Shown here one piece after another: positions 18,693 through 28,077 of a DNA stretch of 64,000 nt. How positions within the stretch are numbered: position 1 is the stretch's first letter; each line of letters opens with the position of its first letter. Below the pieces are notes generated by a model. That model was not told the origin of the DNA and made no database searches. It was given only the letters and a program-made list of their open reading frames with translations. A program made the translations under genes and the position numbers. Source of the DNA: Streptomyces agglomeratus (lineage in GTDB: Bacteria > Actinomycetota > Actinomycetes > Streptomycetales > Streptomycetaceae); the NCBI RefSeq assembly GCF_001746415.1, contig NZ_MEHJ01000001.1, positions 372,001-436,000 of the forward strand, given 5' to 3'.

Positions 18693-19051
18693 CGCGGGTG
18701 CCCACAGACATCACCAGCCAAGATGCGGGTGCGGGTCCATGAGTGCGCGGGGAAGCCCAACACCGCGGCATACGGTCCACGCGGGAGGGGCAGCCCCCAT
18801 GCCTCCGATGCCCGCAGAACCGATAGATCACTGGGCGCATCGAGGTGAACCCGGTGCCACCACACGTCGCCCCACCGGGTCCCACCGGGTCCCTGGGTTG
18901 GCGACGCATACGAGCTACAGGCCGATGCCGCCCCAGGCCCGCTTACCAGGGCCTGGCTGGCAGCGCAGCCCATTCACTCCTTGAGAAGAAGTTGACCAGT
19001 GTCCGGCACCTCGGTGGCGGCACCAATCGCCTTACGGCTGTCCGGGGTGTG
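18693..19051. other. Gene-free stretch
   Basis: No gene recognised. Contains a short direct repeat of GGGTCCCACC near 18880-18895. Confidence 0.35.
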
Positions 19052-19080
19052 CAGGCCGTCTGAGCGGGCCAGACGGCCTG
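19052..19080 (-). terminator. Hairpin downstream of the carbonic anhydrase gene
   Basis: Perfect 10-bp stem CAGGCCGTCT / AGACGGCCTG with a 9-base loop, 21 bases past the carbonic anhydrase stop. Confidence 0.7.
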
Positions 19081-19101
19081 GCACGGCAACCGGAGAACCG
19101 C

Positions 19102-19770
19102 TCACAGGTGGGGTGTAACGCCCCCCGGGCCCGAGGCAGCCATCTCCGCCGGAAGACCGCGGGCCGTCACAAGTCGGGCACTGCCGTCGGCCAACTGGTA
19201 GGACATGCCCACCACGGCCGTGCGTCCTGCTGTGACCTGGTCAGCGAGCGCCCGGGAGCGGTCCAGGAGAAGGGCAACGGTGTGCCGGATGTGCTCGTCA
19301 ATGATCTCGTCGTCCCCGCTGAGCCCGGCGGCCCGGGCGGCCAGAACACTGGGCGTGACGCGCTCGATCACGTCGCGCACGTATCCGGTCGTGCTGCCCA
19401 AGCCGTCGGTCAGGGCAGCGCGAGTGGCCGCGACCGCGCCGCACGAGTCGTGGCCCAGCACCACTACCAGCGGGCTGTCCAGCACGCTCACGCCGTACTC
19501 GATGCTGCCCAGCACCTCCGCCCCCGCCACGTGGCCCGCAGTGCGGACCACGAACAGGTCACCCAGGCCCCGATCGAAGATGATCTCGGCGGCCAGGCGG
19601 GAGTCAGAACAGCCGAAGAGCACCGCGAACGGACGCTGGCCCGGGGCAGTCTCGGCGCGGCGCGCGGCGTCCTGGTTCGGGTGCTGCGGCGTACCCGCGA
19701 CGAAACGCTGGTTGCCGGCCAGCAGCAGCGCGAAGGCTTCGGACGGAGTCGGGGACGTGGCATCAGTCAT
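19102..19770 (-). CDS. Beta-class carbonic anhydrase
   Basis: 222 residues. Zinc-site motifs of beta carbonic anhydrases are complete: C54-x-D56-x-R58 (GCSDSRLAAE) and H107-x-x-C110 (LGHDSCGAVAA), with the GDLFVVRTAGHV segment between. Catalyses CO2/bicarbonate interconversion in the cytoplasm. The ATG at 19770 matches the family N-terminus (TPSEAFALLLAGNQRFV); upstream in-frame codons add unrelated sequence. Intact, monocistronic, with a hairpin after it. Confidence 0.92.
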   Translation of the reverse strand: MTDATSPTPSEAFALLLAGNQRFVAGTPQHPNQDAARRAETAPGQRPFAVLFGCSDSRLAAEIIFDRGLGDLFVVRTAGHVAGAEVLGSIEYGVSVLDSPLVVVLGHDSCGAVAATRAALTDGLGSTTGYVRDVIERVTPSVLAARAAGLSGDDEIIDEHIRHTVALLLDRSRALADQVTAGRTAVVGMSYQLADGSARLVTARGLPAEMAASGPGGVTPHL

Positions 19771-20231
19771 GAGCCGCAGATTACGACAACCCAGCTCGCT
19801 TACAGCGCGGGCGTCTGCCAAAGGCGGCATGGGCGCGTCGGCCGAGGACTGAGCATCCTCGTGTCGCCGTTGCATCCCCAGCCGCCAGGCGACGGCGGCC
19901 TCCAGCCGAAGCCGAAGTTCACGGCGCACCCGCTCTGTCCGGTAGGGCCGGTCACCGGGCAGCTGCCAGGGTCCGGCGCGCTGCCGGGAACGCGCTGTTC
20001 ACCGTGTACCGCCACACAGTCCTCAACGACACCATCACGATCAGGACTGCCGCCGATGGGTGACCGTTGCGCCAGTGATCGGATTTCGGAGTCTGGATGA
20101 GCCGTGTCGTCGTCGCTTGCGTGCCGCGCTGCCGACGGCAGCGATCTGCGCACCGCCTGCTGCGGACGCGATGACCCCGGCGAGCGGGTCCGTGATCTGC
20201 CCACTGCGACCACGGTGCCGTCCCGGACCAT
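19771..20231. other. Gene-free stretch
   Basis: No complete gene. From about 20150 the DNA may encode the degraded beginning (GRDDPGERVRDL) of the fragment that follows. Confidence 0.3.
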
Positions 20232-20510
20232 TTGCCGGCGACGGCCGACGCCGTGACCAGCGCGGAGAACTCTTACCCCGTGCTGGGATGGCTGCGCCGC
20301 GGCCCTTCCGCCGAGGCCCTCGCCCAGCTCGCCGGTCAGGCCGAGCCGCTCACTCACGAGCTGCTGGACAGCCTCCCGCAGAGCGCCACCACCCGGCACG
20401 TCCGCTGCTTGCTCGTCATCGCCGACCTGTTCGGCATCAGCCCCTCCACTGCCGAGACGTGGGCGAAGTACGCCAACGACAGCTGGACCCGCTACCTCGT
20501 TCCCCGAGCA
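20232..20510 (+). pseudogene. Fragment of an integrase-like Streptomyces protein
   Basis: Reads PVLGWLRRGPSAEALAQLA, LTHELLDSLPQSATTRHVRCLLVIADLF, a pattern seen in the middle of large actinobacterial proteins often annotated as recombinase-like. Neither the zinc-ribbon start nor the C-terminal half can be found. Family assignment rests on a short pattern. Confidence 0.3.
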
Positions 20511-20936
20511 ATAACGGGCACGGCCCCTGCATGGCTGCCCTGCTACACAGGTCAGCTTGCAGCGCCAGGACCGGGCGGGATGTGAACGGTCATGATCAGG
20601 TGCCAGGTCCCCGTGCCCGAACCGCGGTAGGTGTGAGCGGCATCGCCGTCGATCGCCCGCAACGGGCACCGGTCCCTCACCGACTCACTGGTGCTTCACC
20701 CTCGATGAGGGTCGCGCCGCCTCTTCCAGGCGATCCCACGAGCCAGCAGCCGAGGCCCTCGGTGACCAGCGGACCTGTCGGATTCGGGGCGCTGGCCGTA
20801 GCGTCGTCGAAGCCGTCGTCGCTCATCCTGCTCGTCAGTCACCGCTGAACAGTTGGAGTTGCGGGGCAGCATCCGCCACCGGTCCACCGTGTCCCGCTCG
20901 TCCGCCTCCGTTGAGGAGAAACGGGACTCGGGTTGC
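20511..20936. other. Gene-free stretch
   Basis: No supported gene. A 33-codon minus-strand ORF overlaps the iron-permease stop by ATGA but has no recognisable features. Confidence 0.35.
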
Positions 20937-21308
20937 TCATGAGTCGTCCTCCAATCCAATCAGAGACCGCAGCTCCTGGTGGGCCTTTCCTGGGCCGCGG
21001 CCTTCCTGGCCTTCCAGCAGGGCTGCGGCGATTGCGTCGAGCTTGCTTTGGACCGCCCGTTCGGCCCGTAGCTCGGAGTTCTTGAGCAAGGCCAGCAGGA
21101 GCAGGGTCACCGCCGACATCGCCTCGCCCGCGAACAGGAGCCATTTGACCGGCAGACCGATCAGGTGCAGGGCGACGACCACGGCGACCAGGAGCAGGCA
21201 CACCACGAAGAACGTCGCTGAACTGGTGAACCGTGAGGCGTTCTCGGCCAGCCTCTCGAAGGGCTTGTTCCGCGAGCCGCCCCGGTCGGACGGATGCTTG
21301 AAAATCAT
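20937..21308 (-). CDS. Low-affinity iron permease family protein
   Basis: 123 residues. Two transmembrane helices (about 32-54 and 58-78) flanked by soluble arms, with the family start FERLAENASRFTSSATFF and LLFAGEAMSAVTLLLLALLKNSELRAERAVQSKLDAIAAAL. Bacterial members of this Fet4-related family are short and of uncertain transport function; they recur in stress-linked membrane clusters. Intact. Confidence 0.8.
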   Translation of the reverse strand: MIFKHPSDRGGSRNKPFERLAENASRFTSSATFFVVCLLLVAVVVALHLIGLPVKWLLFAGEAMSAVTLLLLALLKNSELRAERAVQSKLDAIAAALLEGQEGRGPGKAHQELRSLIGLEDDS

Positions 21309-21381
21309 GCGACTTCTTTACAGCGGACCGGGGTCCGCCCGGCGCAGCCACGCTCACTGACGGATTGGCTTGAGCAGGCGG

Positions 21382-22431
21382 TCAGCCTGTCTGCCGCAAG
21401 GGGGAACTGGCGTGGTGCAGACTCTTGATCGTTTGCCGGTAGGAGTCGATCAGTCCCGTCTGGAGGTACGGCACGCCCAGCTGTTCGCAGTACCGGCGGA
21501 CGATGGCCTGGGCGTGGCGCAGGTTCGGGGACGGCATGCTGGGAAACAGGTGGTGTTCGATCTGGTAGTTCAAGCCACCCAGAATGACGTCGGTGATCCG
21601 TCCGCCGCGGACGTTGCGTGAAGTGAGGACCTGGCGGCGCAGGAAGTCGGGGCGGTGCGGTCCCGTCAGGGTGGGCATCCCTTTGTGGTTGGGGGCGAAG
21701 ATGGAGCCCAGGTACACCCCGAACAGACACTGGTGCACAGCTAGGAAGGCCACCGCTTTGCCCGGCGGCAGGACGGCGAACAGCAGGGCGCAGTAGAGGG
21801 TGAAGTGTCCGAACAGCAGGGTGCCTTCCAGGCGGCGCTGTTTGAGGGAGCGATTCGCGAGGGCGCGGACGCCGGCTACGTGGAGATTGAATCCCTCAAG
21901 GGTGAGGAGGGGCAGGAAGAGGACGGACTGGGCCCGCCCGACCATGCGGGGCAGCTTTGAGGCTTGGCGGGCCTGGGCTTGGCTCCAGACGAAGATGTCG
22001 GGTGCGACGTCCGGGTCGAGGTCCTCGTGGTTGGGGTTGGCGTGATGGCGGGAGTGCTTGTCCTGCCACCATCCGTATCCCATCCCGATCCCGAGGTTTC
22101 CCGCGAGGCGGCCGGCGGCAGCGCTCGCTTTCTTTCGCGTGAATACCTGCCGGTGCCCCACGTCGTGGGCGACGAGAGCCACCTGTCCGAACACGGCGGC
22201 CAGAAGAGCACCAACGGCGAGCGTCCACCAGCTGTTGCCCACCAGCAGGAACGCTCCCCAGCCGGCGAGGTACAAGGCAGCGACGAGCGCGATACGCACG
22301 GCGTAGTAGGCGGGCCGGCGGCGTAGCAGCCCGGCCTCCTTGATCTGTTTCGAGAGCCGGGCGAAGTCACTGCCGCCCCTCGGATACCGGCCTTCGGGTG
22401 CGGGTGGGCGCAGCGGTGCCTGAGTGGTCAT
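21382..22431 (-). CDS. Fatty-acid (acyl-CoA) desaturase
   Basis: 349 residues with all three di-iron histidine boxes: HDVGH (89-93), HSRHH (126-130) and QIEHH near residue 290, plus paired hydrophobic regions at about 44-90 and 200-245. This is the membrane desaturase family that introduces double bonds into acyl chains with O2 and a ferredoxin or rubredoxin electron donor, adjusting membrane fluidity. It sits 73 bases downstream of the iron-permease gene's start on the same strand and may share a transcript. Confidence 0.9.
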   Translation of the reverse strand: MTTQAPLRPPAPEGRYPRGGSDFARLSKQIKEAGLLRRRPAYYAVRIALVAALYLAGWGAFLLVGNSWWTLAVGALLAAVFGQVALVAHDVGHRQVFTRKKASAAAGRLAGNLGIGMGYGWWQDKHSRHHANPNHEDLDPDVAPDIFVWSQAQARQASKLPRMVGRAQSVLFLPLLTLEGFNLHVAGVRALANRSLKQRRLEGTLLFGHFTLYCALLFAVLPPGKAVAFLAVHQCLFGVYLGSIFAPNHKGMPTLTGPHRPDFLRRQVLTSRNVRGGRITDVILGGLNYQIEHHLFPSMPSPNLRHAQAIVRRYCEQLGVPYLQTGLIDSYRQTIKSLHHASSPLRQTG

Positions 22432-22818
22432 GACGGTCCTTGTGTTCCGGTAACCGGGCTCATCGTGTGCTGATGGCCGGCCGGGCAGCGCTGTGTGCCG
22501 GGTGCCGTGCTTCCTCTGGGCAGTCGGGTACCGAAGGCAGCGGAAAATTCTTGGGGAGCCGGGACTTGGGTGAGTTGTTGATCGGGCACGTGATCCGTCC
22601 TTCTGTCTGTGCCGATGCGGAAGTGTCCCCTGTGTCGAGATTCATGCGTCACTGATGGTCTGGAGCGTCCGTCGGACGTACGCCCGCCCCCCTCTGGGCG
22701 GGGCTCATAGGCGTGACGTTGTGCGGAGCGTGAGGCTTCGCCAAGGTTCTGGCCCAGAGCATCCGAGCGGGGGCTGGCGCAGTCGTCCACGGTTGGGCAG
22801 CTGGTCCCCGCTATGAGG
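22432..22818. other. Intergenic region upstream of the desaturase
   Basis: Contains a short hairpin CCCGCCC / GGGCGGG (22683-22702), possibly ending the STAS transcript. A 61-codon minus-strand frame at 22460-22645 has no family signal. Confidence 0.35.
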
Positions 22819-23182
22819 TCACTGGTCGAGGGGCACCGTAGGAACGAGTCTCAGTGCCGGAGCGGTGGCGGGGCCATCGGTGAGGAAGCAGGTGTCGGTC
22901 ACCTCCAAGAGCCTGACGACGGCGGGCAATGGACCGTGGAGACGTACGGAATTGCCCGTGCCGCCGACGTGCGGCGGCCAGGAGAGCGTTCAGGCCGCTG
23001 ACGTCGCAGAACGTAAGCCCCTCGACGTTGATCTCGATGTCGCCCCGGCCGACGGGCTGCAGGCAGTTCTGAAGAGCCGTCTGCAGCAGGGGGACTGATT
23101 CCCGGTCCAGCTCTCCCACCAGGGTGAGGCCCATCCGGGTTTCCAGGTTCTGGTTCACCAGCAGGGTGCGCGCAATATGCAT
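22819..23182 (-). pseudogene. STAS-domain anti-sigma antagonist, frameshifted
   Basis: N-terminal part matches STAS proteins: GLTLVGELDRESVPLLQTAL and the phosphoacceptor region GLTFCDVSGLNALLAAARR (Ser in DVSG is the expected phosphorylation site). Near 22960 a one-base difference in CGGCGGCACGGG shifts the frame; the continuation in the other frame, TGNSVRLHGPLPAVVRLLEVTDTCF, completes the fold to TGA 22819. A single repair gives a normal protein of about 120 residues, so this is either recent decay or a sequence error. It would pair with RsbW-like ATPases. Confidence 0.7.
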
Positions 23183-23393
23183 AGCGCCTCAGTCAGAAAC
23201 GGCTCGACACCGCAGTGACACACTCAGGGGCAGGTGGTTCCGCACGCCGTAAGTGCGGGCCTTCCTCCGAACAAGACCAGGATCGAGCCTTCGCGACTGC
23301 GCGCTGCTCCCGCCCCGCCGCCGCTCCGGGGTACACGGGATTCTGGCAGAATCCTGCATCACCGCTGTGCTCAACGCGCCGAATTCCGTGGCG

Positions 23394-23420
23394 CTGATAT
23401 GAGCCTACGCCGCATATCAG
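23394..23420. promoter_or_regulatory. Inverted repeat, possible operator
   Basis: Perfect 8-bp arms CTGATATG (23394-23401) and CATATCAG (23413-23420) in an AT-rich pocket between the STAS and YihY genes. No T-run, so an operator is more likely than a terminator. Confidence 0.35.
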
Positions 23421-23588
23421 GCGTCCGACAGGTGCGTGTCCGCGACGGCTGGAAAGTGGGCCGGTTGTGACGCTTGCAAGTCGACTCGGACAGAGGACCC
23501 AGCGCTTGCGGCCGGACAGTCCAACATCACCGCCAGCCTGCCCGTGGCCGAGCTGCAACAGGGAGTCCAGCCCTGGGGGGGCTGGCAG

Positions 23589-24359
23589 CTAGGAGGTCGC
23601 GTCCCGTCTGCGCCGTTTCATCGTGCGTGTCCTACGTGGGAGTTTTTCGCACAGCAACCGGCCCACCAGCGCGCCGCCGAAGACGACGACGCCTACACCG
23701 ACCAGCCAGGACTGGACCACGAGGACGGTTCCGACGGGGCCGAAGCTGACGGTGTTGGATGCGATCAACGGCGAGAAGACGAGTCTGGAGAAGAGGCGCA
23801 GGCCGAGCAGCCCGATGACGGTGACCATGGCGCCGGGGAACAGGGCGCGCCAGCGGATCCGCCCGCCGAGCAGCATGTGCTGGGACCACCAGAGGAACAG
23901 CAAGGCGCTCAGTGATGCCATCACCCCGCCCGCCAAGGGCTTGTCCCGCAGGGTCGTGGTGGCGGAGAAGAAGAGGTATCCGGTGAGGACGGTGAGCCAG
24001 ACCACGTGCCGCCACCTGGCCCACCAGCGGGCCGGTGGGAGGTCCCAGACCTTCTCGTAACCGCTCTGGACCGCGGCACCGAGGGTCAGGCCGAACACGG
24101 CGAGGGCGGCGATGCCGAAGGCCGTCGTGGTCCGCAGGGCCTGGCCGGGCTGGATGAACAGATGCTCGACCTGCTGCCTGGATGCCCTCGAGACCCCGAG
24201 CCCTTCCCCCAGCCACTGCGCGAATCCCCGTCCGTTCTCCGGGTCTCCCGAGGAGACGATGATCAGCAGGGGCACCAGAGTGAGAAATCCGAGTGCGGCG
24301 AAGCCCAGTGCTCGTTGTCCCAGTCCGAGAGCGCTGCTCCGCCGCCAGGCGCGCCCCAC
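23589..24359 (-). CDS. YihY/BrkB-family membrane protein
   Basis: 256 residues with six hydrophobic segments typical of YihY/UPF0761: ALGFAALGFLTLVPLLIIVSS, FGIAALAVFGLTLGAAVQSGYEKVWDL, VVWLTVLTGYLFFSA, SALLFLWWSQHMLLGG, FPGAMVTVIGLLGLRLFS, VLVVQSWLVGVGVVVFGGALVG. Envelope protein of unknown biochemistry; the BrkB name comes from Bordetella serum resistance. Starts with GTG at 24359. Same strand as the small membrane genes upstream. Confidence 0.85.
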   Translation of the reverse strand: MGRAWRRSSALGLGQRALGFAALGFLTLVPLLIIVSSGDPENGRGFAQWLGEGLGVSRASRQQVEHLFIQPGQALRTTTAFGIAALAVFGLTLGAAVQSGYEKVWDLPPARWWARWRHVVWLTVLTGYLFFSATTTLRDKPLAGGVMASLSALLFLWWSQHMLLGGRIRWRALFPGAMVTVIGLLGLRLFSRLVFSPLIASNTVSFGPVGTVLVVQSWLVGVGVVVFGGALVGRLLCEKLPRRTRTMKRRRRDATS

Positions 24360-24470
24360 GGTTGAACGGCTGACCGCTCGACGCGCCCGACGCAGCGAAG
24401 AGGAATGGTGGCGGGCGTGGAGGGCTTCATCGGCATGAACTCGTGGCTTGAGGGGCCGCAGGTGCCACGT

Positions 24471-24641
24471 TCAACCGGCCGGGCGTCGTCGCGAGCGCGA
24501 TACCGAGCGCACGAGCAGATACAGCACGGCGACCACGGCGAGCAGCACCCCGACGGACAGCAGATACAGCATTCCGTCCACGACGGCGCCGATAACAACC
24601 AGAGCGGCCGCGCTGCCGAGGAGTACCAGGAAGACGACCAT
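24471..24641 (-). CDS. Small two-helix membrane protein
   Basis: 56 residues, MVVFLVLLGSAAALVVIG..VLYLLVRSVSRSRRRPAG: two hydrophobic helices and a basic tail. GGGAG lies upstream of the ATG. It fits the small stress-linked membrane proteins common in actinomycetes; function unknown. Confidence 0.6.
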   Translation of the reverse strand: MVVFLVLLGSAAALVVIGAVVDGMLYLLSVGVLLAVVAVLYLLVRSVSRSRRRPAG

Positions 24642-24703
24642 GACGCTACGCTCCCGAGGCCGAGGGGGCAGCCGTACCGGACGAGGGGCAGGGGTAGGGC
24701 CGA

Positions 24704-24859
24704 CTACCAGTAGTGCCGGCGACCGCCGACCGCGTGACCGACCGCACCCAAAATCCATAGGAGCACTCCGATAGCGACCAGAACGATCCCGATGGTCCAC
24801 AGGATCGAGATGCTGGCCACGAAGCCGATCACAAGCAGGATGACCCCAAGAATGATCAT
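24704..24859 (-). CDS. DUF6131-type small membrane protein
   Basis: 51 residues, beginning MIILGVILLVIGFVA and ending LGAVGHAVGGRRHYW: two hydrophobic helices and the GHAVGGRRHYW tail of DUF6131 proteins, which are hydrophobic peptides found in Streptomyces stress regions. GGAG lies 8 bases before the ATG. Its position 62 bases upstream of the 56-residue membrane gene suggests co-transcription. Confidence 0.75.
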   Translation of the reverse strand: MIILGVILLVIGFVASISILWTIGIVLVAIGVLLWILGAVGHAVGGRRHYW

Positions 24860-25094
24860 GATGAACTCCGATCTCGCAGAGACCTCAATGACAGGGTAGG
24901 CGCACCCTGTGGAGCGCGTCTTCTCGTGGGCGGTTGCGCCGTCAGCCCGGATCTACGACCCGGCCCGCCCGCTGCACCTGTGGGCCGCACTGATGCGTGT
25001 GAGCTGGAGTTCGACCAGCGCGCGTTGGCGGAGAAGTACGGCACTCGACGGACGGTGAGACAGGCTCTGCAGTCGGCGGTGCCGCCGACCGAAG

Positions 25095-25388
25095 ATGCCA
25101 AAGCACGGGATGACGTGGCTGGCCCCCGCGAAACGGTGGATGGACGCGACCCTCGGGGAGGACCAGACCGCACCGCGCCAGAGGTACACCGCCCGGCGCC
25201 TCCATCAGGGGCTGGCCGCCGGATACGGCTTCGACAGCGCGACGTACTCCACGATCTGCGACTACGTCCAGATCCGGCGCCCGCAGATCGAGGCCGAAAT
25301 CCGTCGCGGCCGTCAGCACATTGAGGGCATGGTTCCCCAAGCCCACCTGCCCGGGAGGAGGCCGGGGTCGACTTCCCCGAGGTTGGGT
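25095..25388 (+). pseudogene. IS21 IstA transposase fragment
   Basis: Encodes APRQRYTARRLHQGLAAGYGFDSATYSTICDYVQIRRPQI, the helix-turn-helix/linker region of IstA, then MVPQAHLPG and, after a one-base shift, EAGVDFPEV (first Asp of the DDE core, normally EAEVDFGEV). The rest of IstA and all of IstB are missing. Confidence 0.6.
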
Positions 25389-25389
25389 A

Positions 25390-25607
25390 CAGCTATGTGC
25401 CGCTTGTGGCAGGGAGACCCGCCAGGTCTCCGCAGGCACTGACGTCTCACATCGGGCCTCGACGCAGTACCGGAAGAGGTACCGCCGGTAGGCTGGCGCT
25501 ACGCCGGTGCGGGGGTCAGCCGTCGCGTAGATGATGAGCTCGTAGTCGCGCATGTAGCTGGTGTATCCGTGGTGCACGACAGCGTGATCGAAGGTCTCGT
25601 CCAGCAT
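25390..25607 (-). pseudogene. YxiG-like domain protein, truncated by IS21 remnant
   Basis: The N-terminal 60-70 codons, DETFDHAVVHHGYTSYMRDYELIIYATADPRTG..YLFRYCVEARCETSVPAETWRVSL, match the start of YxiG-like proteins found in actinomycetes. Homology ends where the IS21 fragment begins. The first codons may also be shifted: a good AAGGGG is followed by an out-of-frame ATGAGC at about 25616. Confidence 0.55.
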
Positions 25608-25942
25608 CTGCTCATACCGCCCCTTTTACCTCACTTGACGAGACCTTCGACAGCGAGATTCACAGGCGTTAGACACCGTTGCCTCAGAGATCGCCCGGAC
25701 AAGTCCCGGCTGCTCGGTCAAGAAGCGGGAGGGGTGGACGAGTTCGCGGCCCGGTTGCTAATGCGCTCGCAGCAGCAGCGATGCCTGACCTGCGAACTTT
25801 GAGGCCAGGGTCTCACTACAGGTGTCTGCCGGGCGGCGCGCCACCGGCCAAGGTTGAGCTCTGCCCAGCGCGACAGGATTCATCCTGAACCCCCCGCGTT
25901 GGCGCCCTTCCCGTCAGGCGCCCGAGCGGGTATGCGTACACG
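25608..25942. other. Gene-free stretch
   Basis: No gene or repeat recognised between the truncated YxiG-like gene and the small ORF at 25943. Confidence 0.35.
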
Positions 25943-26131
25943 ATGGACGCCCATTCTGCGGCGGTGCCGGTTGCGGTAGATGACACGATCAGCGAGATCG
26001 TGGAAGCCGTCCGCGCAGGCGACGACCCACGCATCCAGGCCTTACTCACAGCCCTGGCACACGTCGCGGACATGGCCACCCTCATTGTCCTGCGCAGCCG
26101 CCTCGACGAGGCTCTCCGCTACAACCCCTGA
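25943..26131 (+). CDS. Small acidic/helical protein
   Basis: 62 residues, predicted all-helical (DDTISEIVEAVRAGDDPRI, ALAHVADMATLIVLRSRLDEALRY). No cysteines or signal peptide. No clear ribosome-binding site. Convergent with the SpoIIE-type phosphatase gene. Not recognised; possibly a small regulator or partner of the phosphatase. Confidence 0.45.
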   Translation: MDAHSAAVPVAVDDTISEIVEAVRAGDDPRIQALLTALAHVADMATLIVLRSRLDEALRYNP

Positions 26132-26178
26132 CGGACCAGCCCCCCTTCTCGGCGGCCGGTGCTGGGGCCAAACGCCTG

Positions 26179-27666
26179 TCACGTGGTCTGGGCGATGAGG
26201 AGGGCGACGTCGTCGTGATCTCCGGGGTGCCGAAGTCCCTGGAGCAGCCAGTCGCAGGTGTCCTCGAGCGGGCGCTTGGGGTCGTCGAGGAGTGTGAGGA
26301 GGACGTCCAGGCGGGTGTCGATGGCTGTGTCGCGGGTTTCGACCAGGCCGTCGGTGTAGAGGACGAGCTGGTCGCCGGGGCGGAGGGTCAGGGTGGTGGT
26401 GTGGAAGGTTACGTCGCCGACGCCCAGTGGCGCGCCGGTGGGCAGTTCCAGCAGTTCGGCCCTGCCGTCGAGATGCAGGAGGGCCGGCGGCAGGTGCCCG
26501 GCGAGAGACAGGTCGCAGCGCGCCTGGCGGGGGTCGTAGACGGCGTAGACACAGGTGGCGATGGCGTCACCCAGGCCGGCGGTGACGTGGTTGAGATGGT
26601 GCATGACCTTGGCGGGTGGGAGGTCCAGGTCGGCCAGGGTGCGGGTGGCGGTACGGAGCTGGCCCATAGTGGCTGCGGCCGCGACCCCGCTGCCCATGAC
26701 GTCCCCGACGACCAGAGCGGTCTTGTCTCCGCTCAGAGGGATGACGTCGAACCAGTCGCCGCCGATCTCGACGCTGGCTTGGGCGGGGCGGTAGCGGGTG
26801 GCGATCTCAAGGCCTGGGCGCCGCGGTGGCGGATGCGGCAGGAGGCTGCGTTGGAGGGTCAGCGCGGTATGGCGTTGTTCCTCGACGGTGCGGTGTCGTT
26901 CGGTGACGTCCACGCTGGCGGTGGCGACTCCCAGCACTTTCCCGTTGGGGGCTTCGAGCCGGTAGAACGAGATCGACCAGGCATGGTCGTTGTCCATGTC
27001 GGCCGCGGTGCGGCCGGCGGTGTACTGGTCCAGGACCGGGACGCCGGTGGCCAGGACCTCGCGCATCGCCGCTTCGAAGGACTCCTGCAGCCAGGGCAGC
27101 ACCTCATGGACGTGGCGGCCAATGTGCTCGGCGGCAGGCACGCCGTTCATCCGCTCCTCCGCCGGATTGACCGAGACGTACCGAAGGTCGGTGTCCAGCA
27201 CGCCTAGGCCGATGGGTGATTGGGACACCAGCCGGGCGGACAGTGCCAGGTCCCGTTCGACCTCGCGGAGCGTCGCCTGGTCAGTAGCCAGACCCAAGGC
27301 CCAGTACTCTCGCTGGTCGTCCTGCAGCCGCATGTTGCGGAACTCAACCAGCCGCGTGCTGCCGTCCTTGCGCCGGATGGGGAAGACACCGGCCCAGCTG
27401 CCGCCGCCTTCCATGACCTCGGCGAACATGTCCAGTACGAGCTCCCTGTGCTCCTCGCTGACGAGCAACCGGCCGGCGTGCTCGCCGAGGGCCTCCTCGG
27501 CGCTGTAGCCGAACAGGTCCTCGGCCTGCGGGCTCCAAAGATCGATCTTTCCCTCGGCGTCGAGGAGAACAGCCGCCACTCCCAGCACGTCGAGCAGGCC
27601 ACCCGGCCCGGACGCCGCAGCCCCCGCCATGTCGGGATCGCCCCGTGCGGGGTCGCCTCCACTCAT
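26179..27666 (-). CDS. PAS-PAS-SpoIIE serine phosphatase
   Basis: 495 residues. PAS domain 1 (about 20-125: GVAAVLLDAEGKIDLWSPQAEDLFGYSAEEALG) and PAS domain 2 (about 140-265: GLGVLDTDLRYVSVNPAEERMNGV) precede a PP2C-type SpoIIE/RsbU phosphatase domain (about 285-495) with metal-binding motifs GGDWFDVIPLSGDKTALVVGDVMGSG and LVLYTDGLVE and the terminal DDVALL. This type dephosphorylates STAS antagonists to release sigma factors in response to ligand or redox sensing by PAS. The ATG at 27666 has AAGGGAG 8 bases upstream. Likely partners are the STAS protein (22819) and the RsbW-like ATPases. Confidence 0.92.
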   Translation of the reverse strand: MSGGDPARGDPDMAGAAASGPGGLLDVLGVAAVLLDAEGKIDLWSPQAEDLFGYSAEEALGEHAGRLLVSEEHRELVLDMFAEVMEGGGSWAGVFPIRRKDGSTRLVEFRNMRLQDDQREYWALGLATDQATLREVERDLALSARLVSQSPIGLGVLDTDLRYVSVNPAEERMNGVPAAEHIGRHVHEVLPWLQESFEAAMREVLATGVPVLDQYTAGRTAADMDNDHAWSISFYRLEAPNGKVLGVATASVDVTERHRTVEEQRHTALTLQRSLLPHPPPRRPGLEIATRYRPAQASVEIGGDWFDVIPLSGDKTALVVGDVMGSGVAAAATMGQLRTATRTLADLDLPPAKVMHHLNHVTAGLGDAIATCVYAVYDPRQARCDLSLAGHLPPALLHLDGRAELLELPTGAPLGVGDVTFHTTTLTLRPGDQLVLYTDGLVETRDTAIDTRLDVLLTLLDDPKRPLEDTCDWLLQGLRHPGDHDDVALLIAQTT

Positions 27667-27708
27667 ATATCCGGCTCCCTTCTCCTCCCGCCCGGCATGA
27701 CGCCTGGA

Positions 27709-27722
27709 GTACTGGCCAGTAC
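27709..27722. promoter_or_regulatory. 14-bp palindrome upstream of the phosphatase gene
   Basis: Perfect palindrome GTACTGGCCAGTAC about 43 bases upstream of the SpoIIE-type start codon; a candidate dimeric-regulator binding site. Confidence 0.4.
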
Positions 27723-28077
27723 ATGCACCCGACCCATGCCCCTGGCTCGGCTCCCCCATCGTCTGTGTACACGGCCCTCTCGCGAACGCCGCGCTGCCGT
27801 GCGGTGTCTAGAGTCGCAGGCATCTCCTCCGGGCTCGCGCACATCGGCGAGGCGTGTTTCGACGGAGGGGTCCGGCGGTGGCCGTGATCGTCGTCGGGAT
27901 GAGTGTGTGGACAGCCCTCGCGATCGTGGCCCCCCGCCGGTGTCGAAGCGCCGCTTCTACGTGGCGCGGTGTTGTGTGGGGTGACCTGCAGTCGTGCCTC
28001 TGTGGGGAGCTGGTGCCAGCCGGTGGAATGGCGGGCACGTTCCAGCGGGCCGTGGCACAGCGCCTGGACGGTGCCGG
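27723..28077. other. Degraded region before the AmaP-like gene
   Basis: Contains a hydrophobic open stretch near 27860-27930 (AVAVIVVGMSVWTALAIV) that may be the remains of a membrane anchor, but no complete gene. Confidence 0.3.

Noticed and set aside
20840..20941. 33-codon ORF overlapping the iron-permease stop
   Set aside because: Translational-coupling overlap exists, but nothing else supports it.
22460..22645. 61-codon minus-strand ORF near the desaturase
   Set aside because: No family signal and no convincing ribosome-binding site; listed only as intergenic.
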